Origin: Maniola hyperantus
Lineage: Eukaryota > Arthropoda > Insecta > Lepidoptera > Nymphalidae
Direction: 5' to 3'
Assembly: GCF_902806685.2 (NCBI RefSeq)
Contig: NC_048546.1
Location: 7,874,001 to 7,938,000, forward strand
DNA: 64,000 bases
The notes below the pieces were generated by a model, which was given only the letters and a program-made list of their open reading frames with translations, was not told where the DNA came from and did no database searches. How positions within the stretch are numbered: position 1 is the first letter of the stretch; each line of letters begins with the position of its first letter. The position numbers and the translations under genes were made by a program. Below, piece after piece: positions 20,526 through 30,333 of the stretch.

Positions 20526-21296
20526 AGTAGAGGCAATCTAAAACAGCTTACAAATTGAATTAAAGGCTCACTTTCACAAGGACAGGTAAATTGCTTTTTT
20601 GTTTAAAAAAATAATTTAAATCCTTGTGCAAGTGGGCCCAAGCATTGATGTCGGAGGAATCTACCCCTTAGAGTTATTTATGTATGATCTGTCACACTTA
20701 GGTATATTACAGCTACTAGAACTTCTTTCTACCAGAAACATCACTAATCAGTCGACTAATCAAAATATAACATTTTTTATTTCGACAAAGAGATTGTCTT
20801 ATTTTGCAACTTAAATAGATTGCTATAATAGTACCTATAATAGTACAAAAACTGACTAAATAAAGATTTATTAGGACCTATCCCATTATGCTGGGATACA
20901 TGGAAACCTTAGTCAATAAAGACATGGGATTGCGTGTAAGAATCCAGCGTAGAACAATAGTCGGCCTTGGGCGCTGTAATCATCGCTGGTCGAACAATGG
21001 CGGTGGTCTGCATCGCGGTCGGACGTCGGATTGAATGAAATTGTAGGAAAACAATTCGGTAGCCGCTTTTCCCTCAACGAATGCAGATTTATTTATATAG
21101 GTTTAGATTCTTCGGTCTTTAAATGGGTGTTTCCTTTTTATTATAACCTAAATGAAAGAATAACGGAGATTGATATTACAGATGTTCTTGTCAACTGACG
21201 AAGTGAAAGAATAATTTATACCTACGATAAAAAATCCGTTCTACATAACTAATTCGGGACTAAATGCGGGATGCGTTTGTGGCACGTCCGTGTTTT
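20526..21296. other. No recognisable feature
   Basis: A GC-richer patch at 20950-21030 contains nothing I can name. Confidence 0.45.
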
Positions 21297-21500
21297 TTTT
21301 TAAAAGAGATAGCGAGCAAACGAGCAGTCGGGTCACCTGATGTTAAGTGATTACCGCCGCTCTTGAACATTTGTAGCACCAGAGGAACTGCCGATGCGTT
21401 GACGGCCTTTCAGGCATTTGTTGGTCCGCCCCTTGAATAACCCCCATGTTGTAATCTAGTTGGAACACCGCCGAAGGGAGTTGATCCCAGAGTTTGCATA
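21297..21500 (-). pseudogene. LINE 3' end with short reverse-transcriptase tail
   Basis: On the minus strand a frame reads CKLWDQLPSAVFQLDYNMGV and then enters the GGGGCGGACCAACAAA tail, GATGTTAAGTGATTACCGCC when read on the plus strand, ending in a poly(A) tract (a T-run at 21294-21302 on the plus strand). LW(N/D)(Q/S)LP is the typical C-terminal motif of CR1/Jockey reverse transcriptases. This copy links the orphan tails at 4106, 29909 and 29965 to a LINE. Confidence 0.7.
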
Positions 21501-21525
21501 TGTGTTACAATATTGTCACGATATT

Positions 21526-21710
21526 ATCATCACCATGCATCGCCAGCTCACTACTGAGCGCGGCTTTCCTCGTAGAATTCTAAGGGTTTGGCCATACTCA
21601 ACTACACTGGCCAAGTGCGGATTGGAAGACTTCAAACGCCTTCGAGAACGTTATGAAGAACTCTCATGCATGTTGTAAGTTTCTTCACCTTGTAGTCCTT
21701 CACGATGTTT
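21526..21710 (-). mobile_element. tRNA-derived SINE, partial
   Basis: Plus-strand motifs ATCATCACCATGCATCGCC, GGGTTTGGCCATACTC, CTGGCCAAGTGCGGATTGG and CTTCACGATGTTTTTCG are in SINE order. It stops before the tRNA-like head. A 72-codon plus frame over it is spurious. Confidence 0.7.
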
Positions 21711-21791
21711 TTCGGGACTAACACCCCAGGACGTGTTCGTGCCTCGTCCGTGTTAGGAATAGGACAGAATATTGTATGACCTATCCCAACC

Positions 21792-21999
21792 CATATTATA
21801 AATGCGAAAGTGTGTTTATTTGTTGGTTTGTCCTGCAATCACGTCGCAACGGAGCAACGGATCAACGTGAGTTTTTGCATGGGTATAGTTAAAAACTTTT
21901 AAAGTGACATGGGCTACTTTTTATCCCGAAAAATCAAAGAGTTCCCACGGGATTTAGAAAACCTTAATCCACGCGAACGAAGTCGCGGGCATCAACTTG
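21792..21999 (+). mobile_element. Non-autonomous Helitron, GCGAAAGTGTG subfamily
   Basis: CATATTATAAATGCGAAAGT, TTGTTGGTTTGTCCTGCAAT, CGTCGCAACGGAGCAACGGA, TTTTGCATGGGTATAG, GAGTTCCCACGGGATTTAG, ACGCGAACGAAGTCGCGGGC, ending CTTG|T. Nearly complete. Confidence 0.85.
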
Positions 22000-22027
22000 T
22001 ATAATATACGTAATTTTTTTTTTATAA

Positions 22028-22403
22028 TTTTTTTTTAGTATTTACCTACACTTTAAGGAAATTACTAAATAATTTTAAATGCATATCAAAAATTGCGTAA
22101 CCGGCAGGAATCGAACCTGCATCTTCTGGGTTCGCGCCCGATGCCTTGACCACTCGGCCACGGTCTCGCTTACTGCCAGTGACGAAATTGGTGATATGTA
22201 TGTTAACTCAGTACTAAAGCGACTGTTTATTGTTTAATGCCATCGAGTAGCGACACTTTGCAGTTATCGAAACTACTTTCAAAGGCCCATATTACAATGT
22301 AGTTCTTTGAACGAGAAATGACATTATTTGCTTTTTACCATATTTTTTTAATATTTTTTTTAGTGTTTACCTACACTTCAAGGAAATTACTAAATAATTT
22401 AAA
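22028..22403 (-). mobile_element. tRNA-Ser-like SINE flanked by two copies of its tail
   Basis: A 53-bp block with TTTACCTACACTT and AAGGAAATTACTAAATAATT sits at both 22028-22080 and 22351-22403 in direct orientation. Between them is a 71-nt tRNA-like sequence on the minus strand. Read on the minus strand, the left block is the AT-rich tail of the tRNA-headed unit, and the right block looks like the tail of a second, head-less unit placed upstream. This fits a truncated SINE dimer. Confidence 0.6.
22097..22167 (-). pseudogene. tRNA-Ser(CGA)-like sequence, not a functional tRNA
   Basis: On the minus strand GTGGCCGAGTGGTCAAGGC forms a good D arm, the anticodon loop is CGCGAAC (CGA if read as a tRNA), and CAGGTTCGATTCCTG forms a perfect T arm with a B box. 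Three things argue against function: the variable arm is only about five nucleotides (tRNA-Ser needs a long one), position 33 is G instead of U, and the acceptor stem has a mismatch. The internal A and B boxes could still drive RNA polymerase III, as in a SINE head. Confidence 0.65.
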
Positions 22404-22726
22404 ATTATTACGTAAATATACTCATGTTTGATGTTACATAATACCTACTGATCCATGTCTAACAACTTAATAGCAACAGAATGAGACGTGGCAAGTTTAC
22501 CTATTTTACTTTAAAAACGCACGTTTAAGTACAGGCCTCTATTACGTTTATCTGTGCTCACGCAGGCCCTCAAATAACAGTAATTTTATTCAATGTCGTG
22601 AGAAACTCCGTTGAGTAAACCACCGATCTAGTTCCCAGTTAATCTTAACAACAATCATTAACGCCTGTCGGTGAACCACGATTATGGTTTATTGTATTTT
22701 TTAAACTACGAAGCTTATAAGCTGCA
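22404..22726. other. No recognisable feature
   Basis: AT-rich; nothing identified. Confidence 0.4.
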
Positions 22727-22952
22727 AGCTGTAATGGCCTAGTGGTTAGGACGTCCACCTCCTTCGGAGATCGGGGTTGGATCCCGGAAAGTGCGTATGA
22801 AAGTCATTTTTTCAATTATATTCATTAAAATTTGGATTTTTTTGAGATTTCGGTAAAAAATGTAGAAATACGTGTTTCAGGATTTCTGAATATTCGAACC
22901 CCTCAACGGTTCTAAAAACTCTACTCGAGCGAAGCCACGGTGGGTCAGCTAG
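22727..22952 (+). mobile_element. Chimeric element: tRNA-like head with GGGTCAGCTAG tail
   Basis: The head AGCTGTAATGGCCTAGTGGT (A-box-like TGGCCTAGTGG) plus a B-box-like GGTTGGATCCC matches the SINE heads elsewhere. The body is different, and the 3' end reads GAGCGAAGCCACGGTGGGTC then AGCTAG|T, like the elements at 30137-30333 and 33184-33371. It is either a SINE with a LINE- or Helitron-derived 3' end, or two insertions joined. Confidence 0.55.
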
Positions 22953-23689
22953 TTAACTATGTTTGTAAGCAGCAATAATATGTCCAAGGAAATCCATGCC
23001 AAAAGTATGATTATGTAAAGCAGTGTTTGCATGGTCATGGATGCAAAACTACATTGACCAGTTCCAATCAGAAACTTAATCAGTCGGCTTACAAAACCGA
23101 CACGGTGCAATCCTATCCCCGTTGAAATCGAGACCGCTCAGATAGTTACTGTAAGTGAAACCGTATACCTACTATGCAACTTCCGTCCACAATATGTTAG
23201 ATATCCGATGACCGGCCGGTAAGGCACGGCCCGTTGGCGTTGCGGTTGAGCACGTCCATCTAACTTACAGCAAAACGTATGTCCACATCCTATAGTACAC
23301 TTAGGTATAACTACTAACATCGATATTTTAATGGGGGACATGTGACTAAATATAACTAGAGGTCTAGAGCAACCTGTAGAGGTGAATGCAGTGTGAGAGG
23401 CAAAGACGTCGTGCTCACATGTCGTGTCATTGTGTTGTTGAGTTTATATGGCGTTAGTTATACATTATTATTAAGACTTGATGCGAACACCTTCACATCG
23501 GAAGTTTTATAAAGAAAATGCGTCTCCGCCTTTCACCAGTTCTGTAAAGACAAGATAAAAAGTTGAAAACTAAAACCCGACTACGATCGTAGTCTTAATA
23601 AACGCTGAAATATAGTAAAATTGGGTTTCTGTCGCTTGGTATATTTAAATAGTATACCATATTTATATTTATGAACTCATTATTTTTTT
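22953..23689. other. No recognisable feature
   Basis: A 67-codon minus frame (23138-23341) has no family; a GC-richer patch lies at 23205-23260. Confidence 0.45.
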
Positions 23690-23975
23690 CTCTTTCATTT
23701 GACATCCCACTCGATAAAATAGCAAAAAAAAATTAAGACCCCCACTTTTTTGGATGTATCATCCGTCAGATCGATTTTGTGCATATAAAACGTCGCCGGA
23801 CCGCGACCATGTCACCCGTACCATGACAACGAACCAATTGACACCTCACTCATCAAAATTGGCTCAGTAGTTTAGCCGCTACAGTGGATCAAACATAGAT
23901 ACAAAACCTACATACATACATACATAAATATACTGCCAAAATCATAATCCTTTGCCGTTATCGGGTAAAAAAACG
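23690..23975 (+). repeat. Interspersed repeat with CATA microsatellite
   Basis: Contains TTTGACATCCCACTCGATAA, TTAAGACCCCCACTTTTTTG, CTCAGTAGTTTAGCCGCTAC, a (CATA) tract at about 23910-23926 and an ending CCGTTATCGGGTAAAAA. I recognise the order from other lepidopteran sequences as a non-coding dispersed repeat but cannot name its class. Confidence 0.55.
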
Positions 23976-25222
23976 CGTCTGAATAGGCAACATATTCAAA
24001 TTTCCAAGTAATAAAGAAATTATTAACATTACCATAAAATTAAACATTCGTACTTATTTGAGCAAATTTTCGCCTTCATAAAACGCCATGGAAGTTGGCA
24101 CACTTTACTTTTTACGCCCTCCATTATAATAACACTGTGTTCGTAAAATTCCCAGTCCTGGCTTTAATAAGGTCTCCGGCGATGAAGGAAAAAAAGATGG
24201 GGATACTCCATACCTAGATAAGTTCTAAGAGAGTTACGAAAGCCTAATAAAAAATACATAACTGAGTGCCGGCGGCAAGCGAACTCAGGGACGTTTGCCA
24301 TTACTAAGTCTCTAGGGAACAATATAAGAATGGTACAACGCTAGCAGCGGTGTCGTAGAAGGAAAATCGATTGAAGAAAATGTCAAACCGTGTAGACCTA
24401 AACTGGATCATGCTAGTCATTTCACACTGTACCAAAATAATAAAGGGTTTTCAAAGCCCCTACCTACCTTTTATTTTTAGCTAAAGAAACCCCTTCCATG
24501 ATTTCTAAATTTAGGCTTACCAGGTCATTGAATCAGTTTTGAAGACAAGTGATCTTACCTGCAAAAAGGAAATGAAAATCGTTAGAAAACGCAAGCGGCA
24601 AGGCATTATAATTGATAAAATATAAATTGACTAAGTATGGATGATGTTTTAGCTAAAATATGCCGTTAAAATTATATCAAGCAAAAAGTAATATCGTATA
24701 CAGTTAGACATATTTTATCTACTGACTAAAGTATATTTAGCTTTTATTTGTTTAATAACAGTCATGTAAATTAAAAGGTAAAAAATAAAGTAGTTCGAAG
24801 TATATTCCAAAATCTGTGGACAAATTCACCTTTCAAGTAGCTATAATGCAGTATGTTACTAATTTATAAGTTCGTCTAAATGTACTTGTGTGTACAATAA
24901 TTAATAAATTGTACAAGTAAAGTTTAACTTCAACACAACTTCAGACGGCAGCGAACGCGACGTGTGAAGCCAATGCGTCCGATGTTGTAACATAAATCTC
25001 AGCAGTACCCGTAGTCAAAGATTTTACGTCTCACCAAACGCTGCAACGAATCGAAACAAAATAACATCAAAGTAAAATGGACCTAAAGAGCCTTGAATTG
25101 AAGTCAACAATTCAATGCCACTGATTTTAATTTCGCAAGGTTTCTGCTTGGAGTGCTGGCTGTAGATGTGCAGACAAACTTAAGCTTTAAAACAAGGCAT
25201 TTAAGTTTACTATATCGCAGAA
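23976..25222. other. No recognisable feature
   Basis: 1.25 kb AT-rich DNA without open frames of 60 codons. Confidence 0.5.
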
Positions 25223-25666
25223 ATGTTTCGACTCTCGAATTCTAGCAACGTTTGGTGTGACGTAAAATCTTATACTACGGGTACAGTTCGAGGTAAAATA
25301 TTTACTAGGAACTATATCAACGCGCTCACACTGCCGAATAAAAGCGCGCGTAGAAGACGCGCTTCATCCTGTTCCTTGTATCTTAGGCACAACGCTCACG
25401 GACGTAGAGGAGAGGCACGCCGTGCGAGCCACATAAGCGTGCCGTACGAGGAGCCTGCCGATTCTTTAACTCATTATAACTCGCTGTGCTGCGCTTCTAC
25501 TCGCCGCATCTCGCTGCACCTCGACTTCACTTGTTATCACTCAGCGCACTCGGTATACGCTAGCCCTTACACGCATACTTGTGCATTCAGTGTGACATTC
25601 TACCGTGCAATTGCCTTCACGCATCACTGCAACTACCATCGCGCTTTGTGTGAGTTTATCCCTTGA
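25223..25666 (+). CDS. Unrecognised 147-codon open frame (doubtful)
   Basis: This is the longest open frame in the window, in a locally GC-richer stretch (25320-25660). The predicted product starts MFRLSNSSNVWCDVK and is unusually rich in Ser, His, Tyr, Arg and Cys. It has no signal peptide, membrane segment or motif I can name. The DNA after 25480 is a loose repetition of CTCGCTG/CTCGC-like words, which can keep a frame open by chance. No neighbouring splice sites make a convincing multi-exon gene. It may be an exon of an unknown gene, or non-coding low-complexity DNA. Confidence 0.15.
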   Translation: MFRLSNSSNVWCDVKSYTTGTVRGKIFTRNYINALTLPNKSARRRRASSCSLYLRHNAHGRRGEARRASHISVPYEEPADSLTHYNSLCCASTRRISLHLDFTCYHSAHSVYASPYTHTCAFSVTFYRAIAFTHHCNYHRALCEFIP

Positions 25667-26327
25667 TGGAATGCCCATTTATTTGAGTATTTTTATTTAT
25701 TTTTATTTATGTACCAAAATTGTAGTTACAAAGTAATAATAAATTAAATTACATTGGAAATTTTACACAAGATCTTTAAAAGTTGGATATGGCTGAAAAA
25801 GATGGGTTGATATTTCGTTGCCAAAATTTAGCGCTTTTTCTTTTTAACAATACCATTCGATTTCCATTGAGATATTTATTGCAATGTGAAATAACAAATA
25901 TGCAGGATCAAAGGGTACTCCAAAATCTTTAAACAACTTTGGTGTCTATTTATCTTGGCTGCAGTGGGCCGCCAATGCGTTACTAATTTAATAGGTTAAG
26001 ATTTATACTTTGTGACGCAAACCACGTATGTATGTTCGTATAAAACACCTTTTGATGCGAACCAGTTGGCTGCATTCCGTTTAATAACATATTGCATGCT
26101 TAGTAAGTATTTAATATATTTGTTTGTATAAATCTGAGGCACACTATAAATAATTCTCTAATAGTATTTGTGGACAAAACCGTTTGCTTTGCTAATATCA
26201 TGAGCAAATGGAAGTAGATACGAGTTCAAATAATAATCATATTAATCAAAAATATTTAAAGTAGTTTTCAGTAAAGCGTTAAAGTATAAAATTTTTGTGT
26301 CTCAGATAAAGTTGCAGGCTTCTTCAT
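25667..26327. other. No recognisable feature
   Basis: AT-rich; nothing identified. Confidence 0.45.
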
Positions 26328-26621
26328 TTAATAAAGGTGATAGCACACTAAGCAATGATAGCAAGCTTCATATGAGCTTTCAGAGCTGCAAGAGGCGCAC
26401 ACAAATTTTTTAATTACTGAAAATGCAGGGACAAGTTTAGCCGCACTGAGTGGAATTAAGAAACGGTCAGAGGGAGTCAAGAGAGGTTGATGATAGTTTT
26501 CAGCACTCATGTGATTTTCTACTTGCGCATTATTCAGTCGTTGCTGAAGTTTCTTGCATTTCCAAGAAATGCGTCTCTTGCGATTCAGGAGGCCTCTTCG
26601 CCTCATTTTCAGGGCCAACAC
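26328..26621 (-). CDS. Unrecognised 97-codon open frame (doubtful)
   Basis: Predicted product MLALKMRRRGLLNRKRR, then WKCKKLQQRLNNAQVENH and later CASCSSESSYEACYHCLVC. It combines a basic, possibly coiled-coil start with closely spaced cysteines at the C-terminus. That would suit a nucleic-acid-binding fragment, but no domain is recognisable. Just upstream on the same strand are consensus-like splice sites (GTAAGT donor at 26770, TTTTTTTTCAG acceptor at 26716) framing a 55-bp intron. The frame they lead into (methionine at 26658) is a different one and stops after 42 codons. Confidence 0.2.
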   Translation of the reverse strand: MLALKMRRRGLLNRKRRISWKCKKLQQRLNNAQVENHMSAENYHQPLLTPSDRFLIPLSAAKLVPAFSVIKKFVCASCSSESSYEACYHCLVCYHLY

Positions 26622-26770
26622 AACCAGACGAAGTGGAGTGCGGTCGGTTCTTTTTCATATCTACTTAAAATCAGCTTTATGTTGAAAGATCTAACTAACT
26701 GTTGAAATTGCTTTACTGAAAAAAAATAAGGGGGAAGCTCGCCGTGCTTTGGCCGCGCGTCTCAACTTAC

Positions 26771-27187
26771 CGAGCATTCATCCTCACCATTATGCCAAAG
26801 CAAATTAAGCTTCGTTTGTGTTGTTATCAAGAAAGACGTCACGCTTCAGTTCTGCCGGTGTGCCTTGCGCTTTAGTTAAATAATTGTCATTACTCATTTC
26901 TCACCTACTGTTTTTTCGTCACTAATTTAAAGTCAACATCGGTACACGGCGAGCTCATTTATATCACGACACAAAAAGAAGGAAACAAGTGTGACTGTAA
27001 AACTTCAACGGTAGCTGTTTACGTTTCAACCTTTTTTACGAGCCTGTTAAGTGTTGATTCTTTTTAAACATCTGCGTTACAAGCTGTAAGTGTAAACTGT
27101 ATTGTTCGCGGTCTAAATAGCTCTATAGTTGACACGTAAGTAGTTAAAACTTTCTTTGTAGATTAATAATTATGTAACATAATTAAG
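26771..27187. other. No recognisable feature
   Basis: Nothing identified beyond the possible minus-strand donor at its left edge. Confidence 0.4.
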
Positions 27188-27331
27188 ACTAGCTGATACC
27201 CGCGACTTCGTATCATGTAGGTTAGGTAGGTAATGATACCTATCTTCGTCTACCATTGACACTTGACAGGAACGGACACCTAATAGCGCCCGTCTGACGT
27301 CATGACATACTTTCGCATTTATATTATGGAT
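27188..27331 (-). mobile_element. Helitron remnant with replaced interior
   Basis: CTAGCTGATACCCGCGACTTC at the left (3' end) and ACTTTCGCATTTATATTATG at the right (5' end) are kept, but the expected body between them is missing or unalignable. The result is 144 bp instead of about 210. Confidence 0.65.
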
Positions 27332-28502
27332 TGGCTCAAATAAATGAATTACTGATAAGTGATAACACATTGCAATAAACTATTATAATAAAGGAACCTG
27401 CAAGACCAGTTTACATTAGGTAAACGTTGATTTGTCGCGCGACAAATTTCCTTCTTTCTCCGTCCCAACTAAGAGCACGGCAGCCTTAATCGCCTCCAGC
27501 GTCGATACAATTTAAATCGGAATAAAACGAGCAAAACAAATCGGTCTCTATCGTAACGGGAGCAAATCACACGACTAAAGACGTTCTCGTCGCTCGAAAG
27601 CGGAATGCTGGGCACCGAGCGATTGGAAATACTTGCCTGAACTTGGGACTAAAAAAGTTAATTGATATCTTTTTGTCACTGCAATATCCTGTTGCAGAGA
27701 ATGATCTTTCAATTCTACCGAGTCTAGATTGAGACGTTCAGTTTGGCATGCTTTTTACGAAATCACGAAAGTTGATAAAAAAGTATGAGACTATTCTAAT
27801 ACGGATGTTTACAATAAGTTTATATTTTTAACGAATTGCGGATACGTTTCAATACATTGACTTATATAAGAGATGGTCATTATTGCTACTTTCAAATAAT
27901 TTTCATTTGGTGAATTCATAGGTGCTTTTCATGTCGTTTGCTATATTAAAAACTGGGTGTTTTTCTCTTTCTAAATTTTAACTCGAAGCGATGCGTGAGT
28001 TCTCGCTGGCACACTCTTTAGCGTCTTAGCTCAGATCAATGACCGTGCGCATGAGTTTATAAAAGAAAGCGGGATTAACTGTAATTATTTTGAAACTTTG
28101 TGAGATTTTGTTTCGTGATTTTTCACAGTCTAAGTAAGGTAGTTAGTACATATGAAGGCTTTTCACGTGATTATTCATATGCTACCTGCAAAATGGTCCA
28201 TGGAGATATTTTTGCGATAGTTGGATGAAAGCATGACTATTCGTATCGTAAAAACAAAGCTTCAGAGAATAGAATTTGAATGTTTCGTCGTTGAATAATA
28301 AATCAAAAGCCGGCTCGCCTGCATAGATATCAAAGGGAACTTCAAAGATTTCACTTAACACATTTTAAAAGGTCGTCTAAATAAAAGATAAGTGTTAAAT
28401 TATATTTCACATCATCAGTATCGAAACATAGTACTTACATATTTATAAGATTTTCATGCTTTCAGAATCGTAATACAAAATCACTAACCATAATAATAAT
28501 TT
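27332..28502. other. No gene; perfect 18-bp palindrome
   Basis: 1.2 kb mostly unique-looking DNA. An 18-bp perfect palindrome, ATTTGTCGCGCGACAAAT, sits at 27430-27447 in the left, less AT-rich third (27420-27640). Confidence 0.5.
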
Positions 28503-28738
28503 ATTATAAATGCTGTGATGAATTTATTAAAAAGTGTTTGTTTGTTGGTTTGTTCGTTTATTGATTTGTTGGTTTGTCCTTCAATCACGTCGCAACGGAG
28601 TAACGGATTGACGTGATTTTTGCATGGGTAGGTATAGTTAAAGACCGTGAGAGTTAGACTACTTTTTATCTCAGAAAATTTAATTTTCCACGGGATTTTA
28701 AAAACCTAACCGCGGACGAAGTCGCGGGCATCAGCTAG
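28503..28738 (+). mobile_element. Non-autonomous Helitron, GCGAAAGTGTG subfamily
   Basis: TTATAAATG at the left, repeated TTTGTTGGTTTGT steps, CAATCACGTCGCAACGGAGT, CCACGGGATTTTAAAAACC, GCGGACGAAGTCGCGGGCAT, CAGCTAG|T. Good 3' end; the 5' part is expanded by TTTGTTGG-type repeats. Confidence 0.85.
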
Positions 28739-28942
28739 TATAGTAATAATTTAAAATTGTATTTAAACTATTGTCTACTAGTATTCATATAATGATAGCA
28801 CATTAAACAATTATTTCACACCAGTGAATATTATAATCAAATCATTTTCCTCATGAATCATCCGAACATCAGCTGCAGCTGCTAGTAAGAGAGGTTATAG
28901 TCGAAGACGAATGGAGCCTTACTCATAGTCATGATATAGAAT

Positions 28943-29015
28943 AACTTAATAGTACCTTTCAGGGTCACTCTGCAAAGATGTCTAAATAAATAGCGACTCT
29001 TGTTACGACGCAATA
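28943..29015 (+). repeat. Unnamed dispersed repeat, copy 1
   Basis: ACTTAATAGTACCTT and TAAATAAATAGCGACTCTTG then TTACGACGCAA recur at 36787-36880 in the same order with modest divergence. No structure or coding potential identifies the family. Confidence 0.55.
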
Positions 29016-29635
29016 AAGTGCAATTCAGTTCGCACAGTACTGCGGCCTATAATTTAACGTGTAAACTCTTACTTCTTAATATCAGCTCTCTTATGAGATA
29101 AGAACTACGCGAGAGCCGTCGAAAAAGTGTGTCGCCGTAGGTAAGTATATTTCTCTGGTCACGTGACAAAGTGACCTCTCATTACCACGGAATAAAACAT
29201 CACGTGACCTATTATTATACACTTAAATAAGTTGCTATAAGTGACTAGCTACAAATGTCAAAGATACAGAATAGGCCAGCTGGTCTGAGAAGAAGCCCAC
29301 AAGAAACTCAGCCTGGTATTCTTAGGTCTAGTCTCTAGACAGAAAAGACTAATGTATCGAATGCCATACTCACAGATATCTTTCTTTTACATAAGATTCC
29401 TTGGCAATAGAACAGTTGCATAGTCGTCCAAAGCGCATAGCGTAACCAAGTGACGTGCACCATGACGCCATGACGAGCGCGCGAGCGTAGACGCGCACGC
29501 TTGGCCGCTAATGCCGGCATGCCTTGCCATCGGTAAATGCCTTTGTTTCCATTCGATAAACATTCAATATTTATTTAAAACGTGTTTTCTTTGTTCTAAC
29601 ATTTTCCTGTAAGATTAATAAATTTATAAATTACA
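29016..29635. other. No gene; possible LINE scrap
   Basis: GGTCTGAGAAGAAGCCCACA followed by AGAAACTCAG near 29282-29310 resembles a piece of the LINE 3' end seen at 51855-52075. A 61-codon minus frame at 29335-29520 has no family. Confidence 0.4.
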
Positions 29636-29868
29636 TAGATATGCTCACGACAACGTCCGCGTGGTTTGGGGACCGTTCGATTTTCCGGAATAAAAAGTAG
29701 CCTTTGTTACTCTCGAGGTCTTTTACTATAACCTATTCAAAAATCACGTCGATCTGTTGCTCTACTGCGACATGATTGTAGGAAGTTGTTGTCAAACCAA
29801 CAAACCACGTCTTGTTGGTTTATTGGGTTGGTTGGCAGGTACTTTCGCATTTATAATATGGGTAGTGA
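29636..29868 (-). mobile_element. Helitron, GCGAAAGTGTG subfamily, reversed
   Basis: GACAACGTCCGCGTGG near the left (degraded CTAG end), TTTTCCGGAATAAAAAGTAG, CAAAAATCACGTCGATC, CAAACCAACAAACCACG, TACTTTCGCATTTATAATAT at the right. Confidence 0.8.
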
Positions 29869-29908
29869 CTAGTGATTAGTAGGTATCTATTAAGTAAATT
29901 TATATTAC

Positions 29909-29955
29909 TTAACATCAGGTGACCTGCCTGCTCGTTTGCTCGCTATCTCTATGAA
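29909..29955 (+). mobile_element. LINE 3' tail scrap
   Basis: ACTTAACATCAGGTGACCTG, CCTGCTCGTTTGCTCGCTAT and CTCTATG: only the last ~45 bp of the GGGGCGGACCAACAAA family. Confidence 0.7.
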
Positions 29956-29964
29956 CAAAAGTTT

Positions 29965-30116
29965 TTCAAAAGGGCGGAGCAACAATTTCCTGAAAAGCTG
30001 ATAACGCTTTAGTGGTCGCCTCTGCTCTGGTGTTGCAATGATCTTCATGGGTGGCAGGAATCACTTGACATCAGGTGACAGATAACACTAAACAACCACC
30101 TGCCCGTTCGCTCACT
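29965..30116 (+). mobile_element. LINE 3' tail, second copy in tandem
   Basis: Starts AAAAGGGCGGAGCAACAATT, passes TCATGGGTGGCAGGAATCAC and CATCAGGTGACAG, and ends CCTGCCCGTTCGCTCACTAT. It carries an insertion of about 18 bp before the last block. It lies directly behind 29909-29955 in the same orientation. Confidence 0.65.
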
Positions 30117-30136
30117 ATTAATGTTTATATGGAAAA

Positions 30137-30333
30137 CTAGCTGCCCCGGCAAACTTCGTACTGCCTAACAGTCGATTATTTTTCAGGATTTTTTTTTAAA
30201 TTTTCTCTCCGTAAGAAACATCCCCGTACATCAAGGAATATTATGAAAAAAGATTTAGCGAAATCGGTTCAGCTGTTCTCGAGATTTGCGATCAGCAACA
30301 CATTCAGCGATTCATTTTTATATATACTATAGA
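30137..30333 (-). mobile_element. Element ending GGGTCAGCTAG, reversed copy
   Basis: CTAGCTGCCCCGGCAAACTTC at the left is the 3' end, and a TTCATTTTTATATATACTA step at the right is the 5' end. Between lie AACAGTCGATT, GAAATCGGTTCAGCTGTTCT and CGAGATTTGCGATCAGCAAC. The same unit lies at 33184-33371 in plus orientation. The class is unclear: the 3' CTAG|T resembles the Helitrons, but similar sequences are also annotated as RTE 3' ends. Confidence 0.75.

Noticed and set aside
22097..22167. Functional tRNA-Ser gene
   Set aside because: Short variable arm, G at position 33, acceptor mismatch and repeat flanks; kept only as a tRNA-like SINE head.
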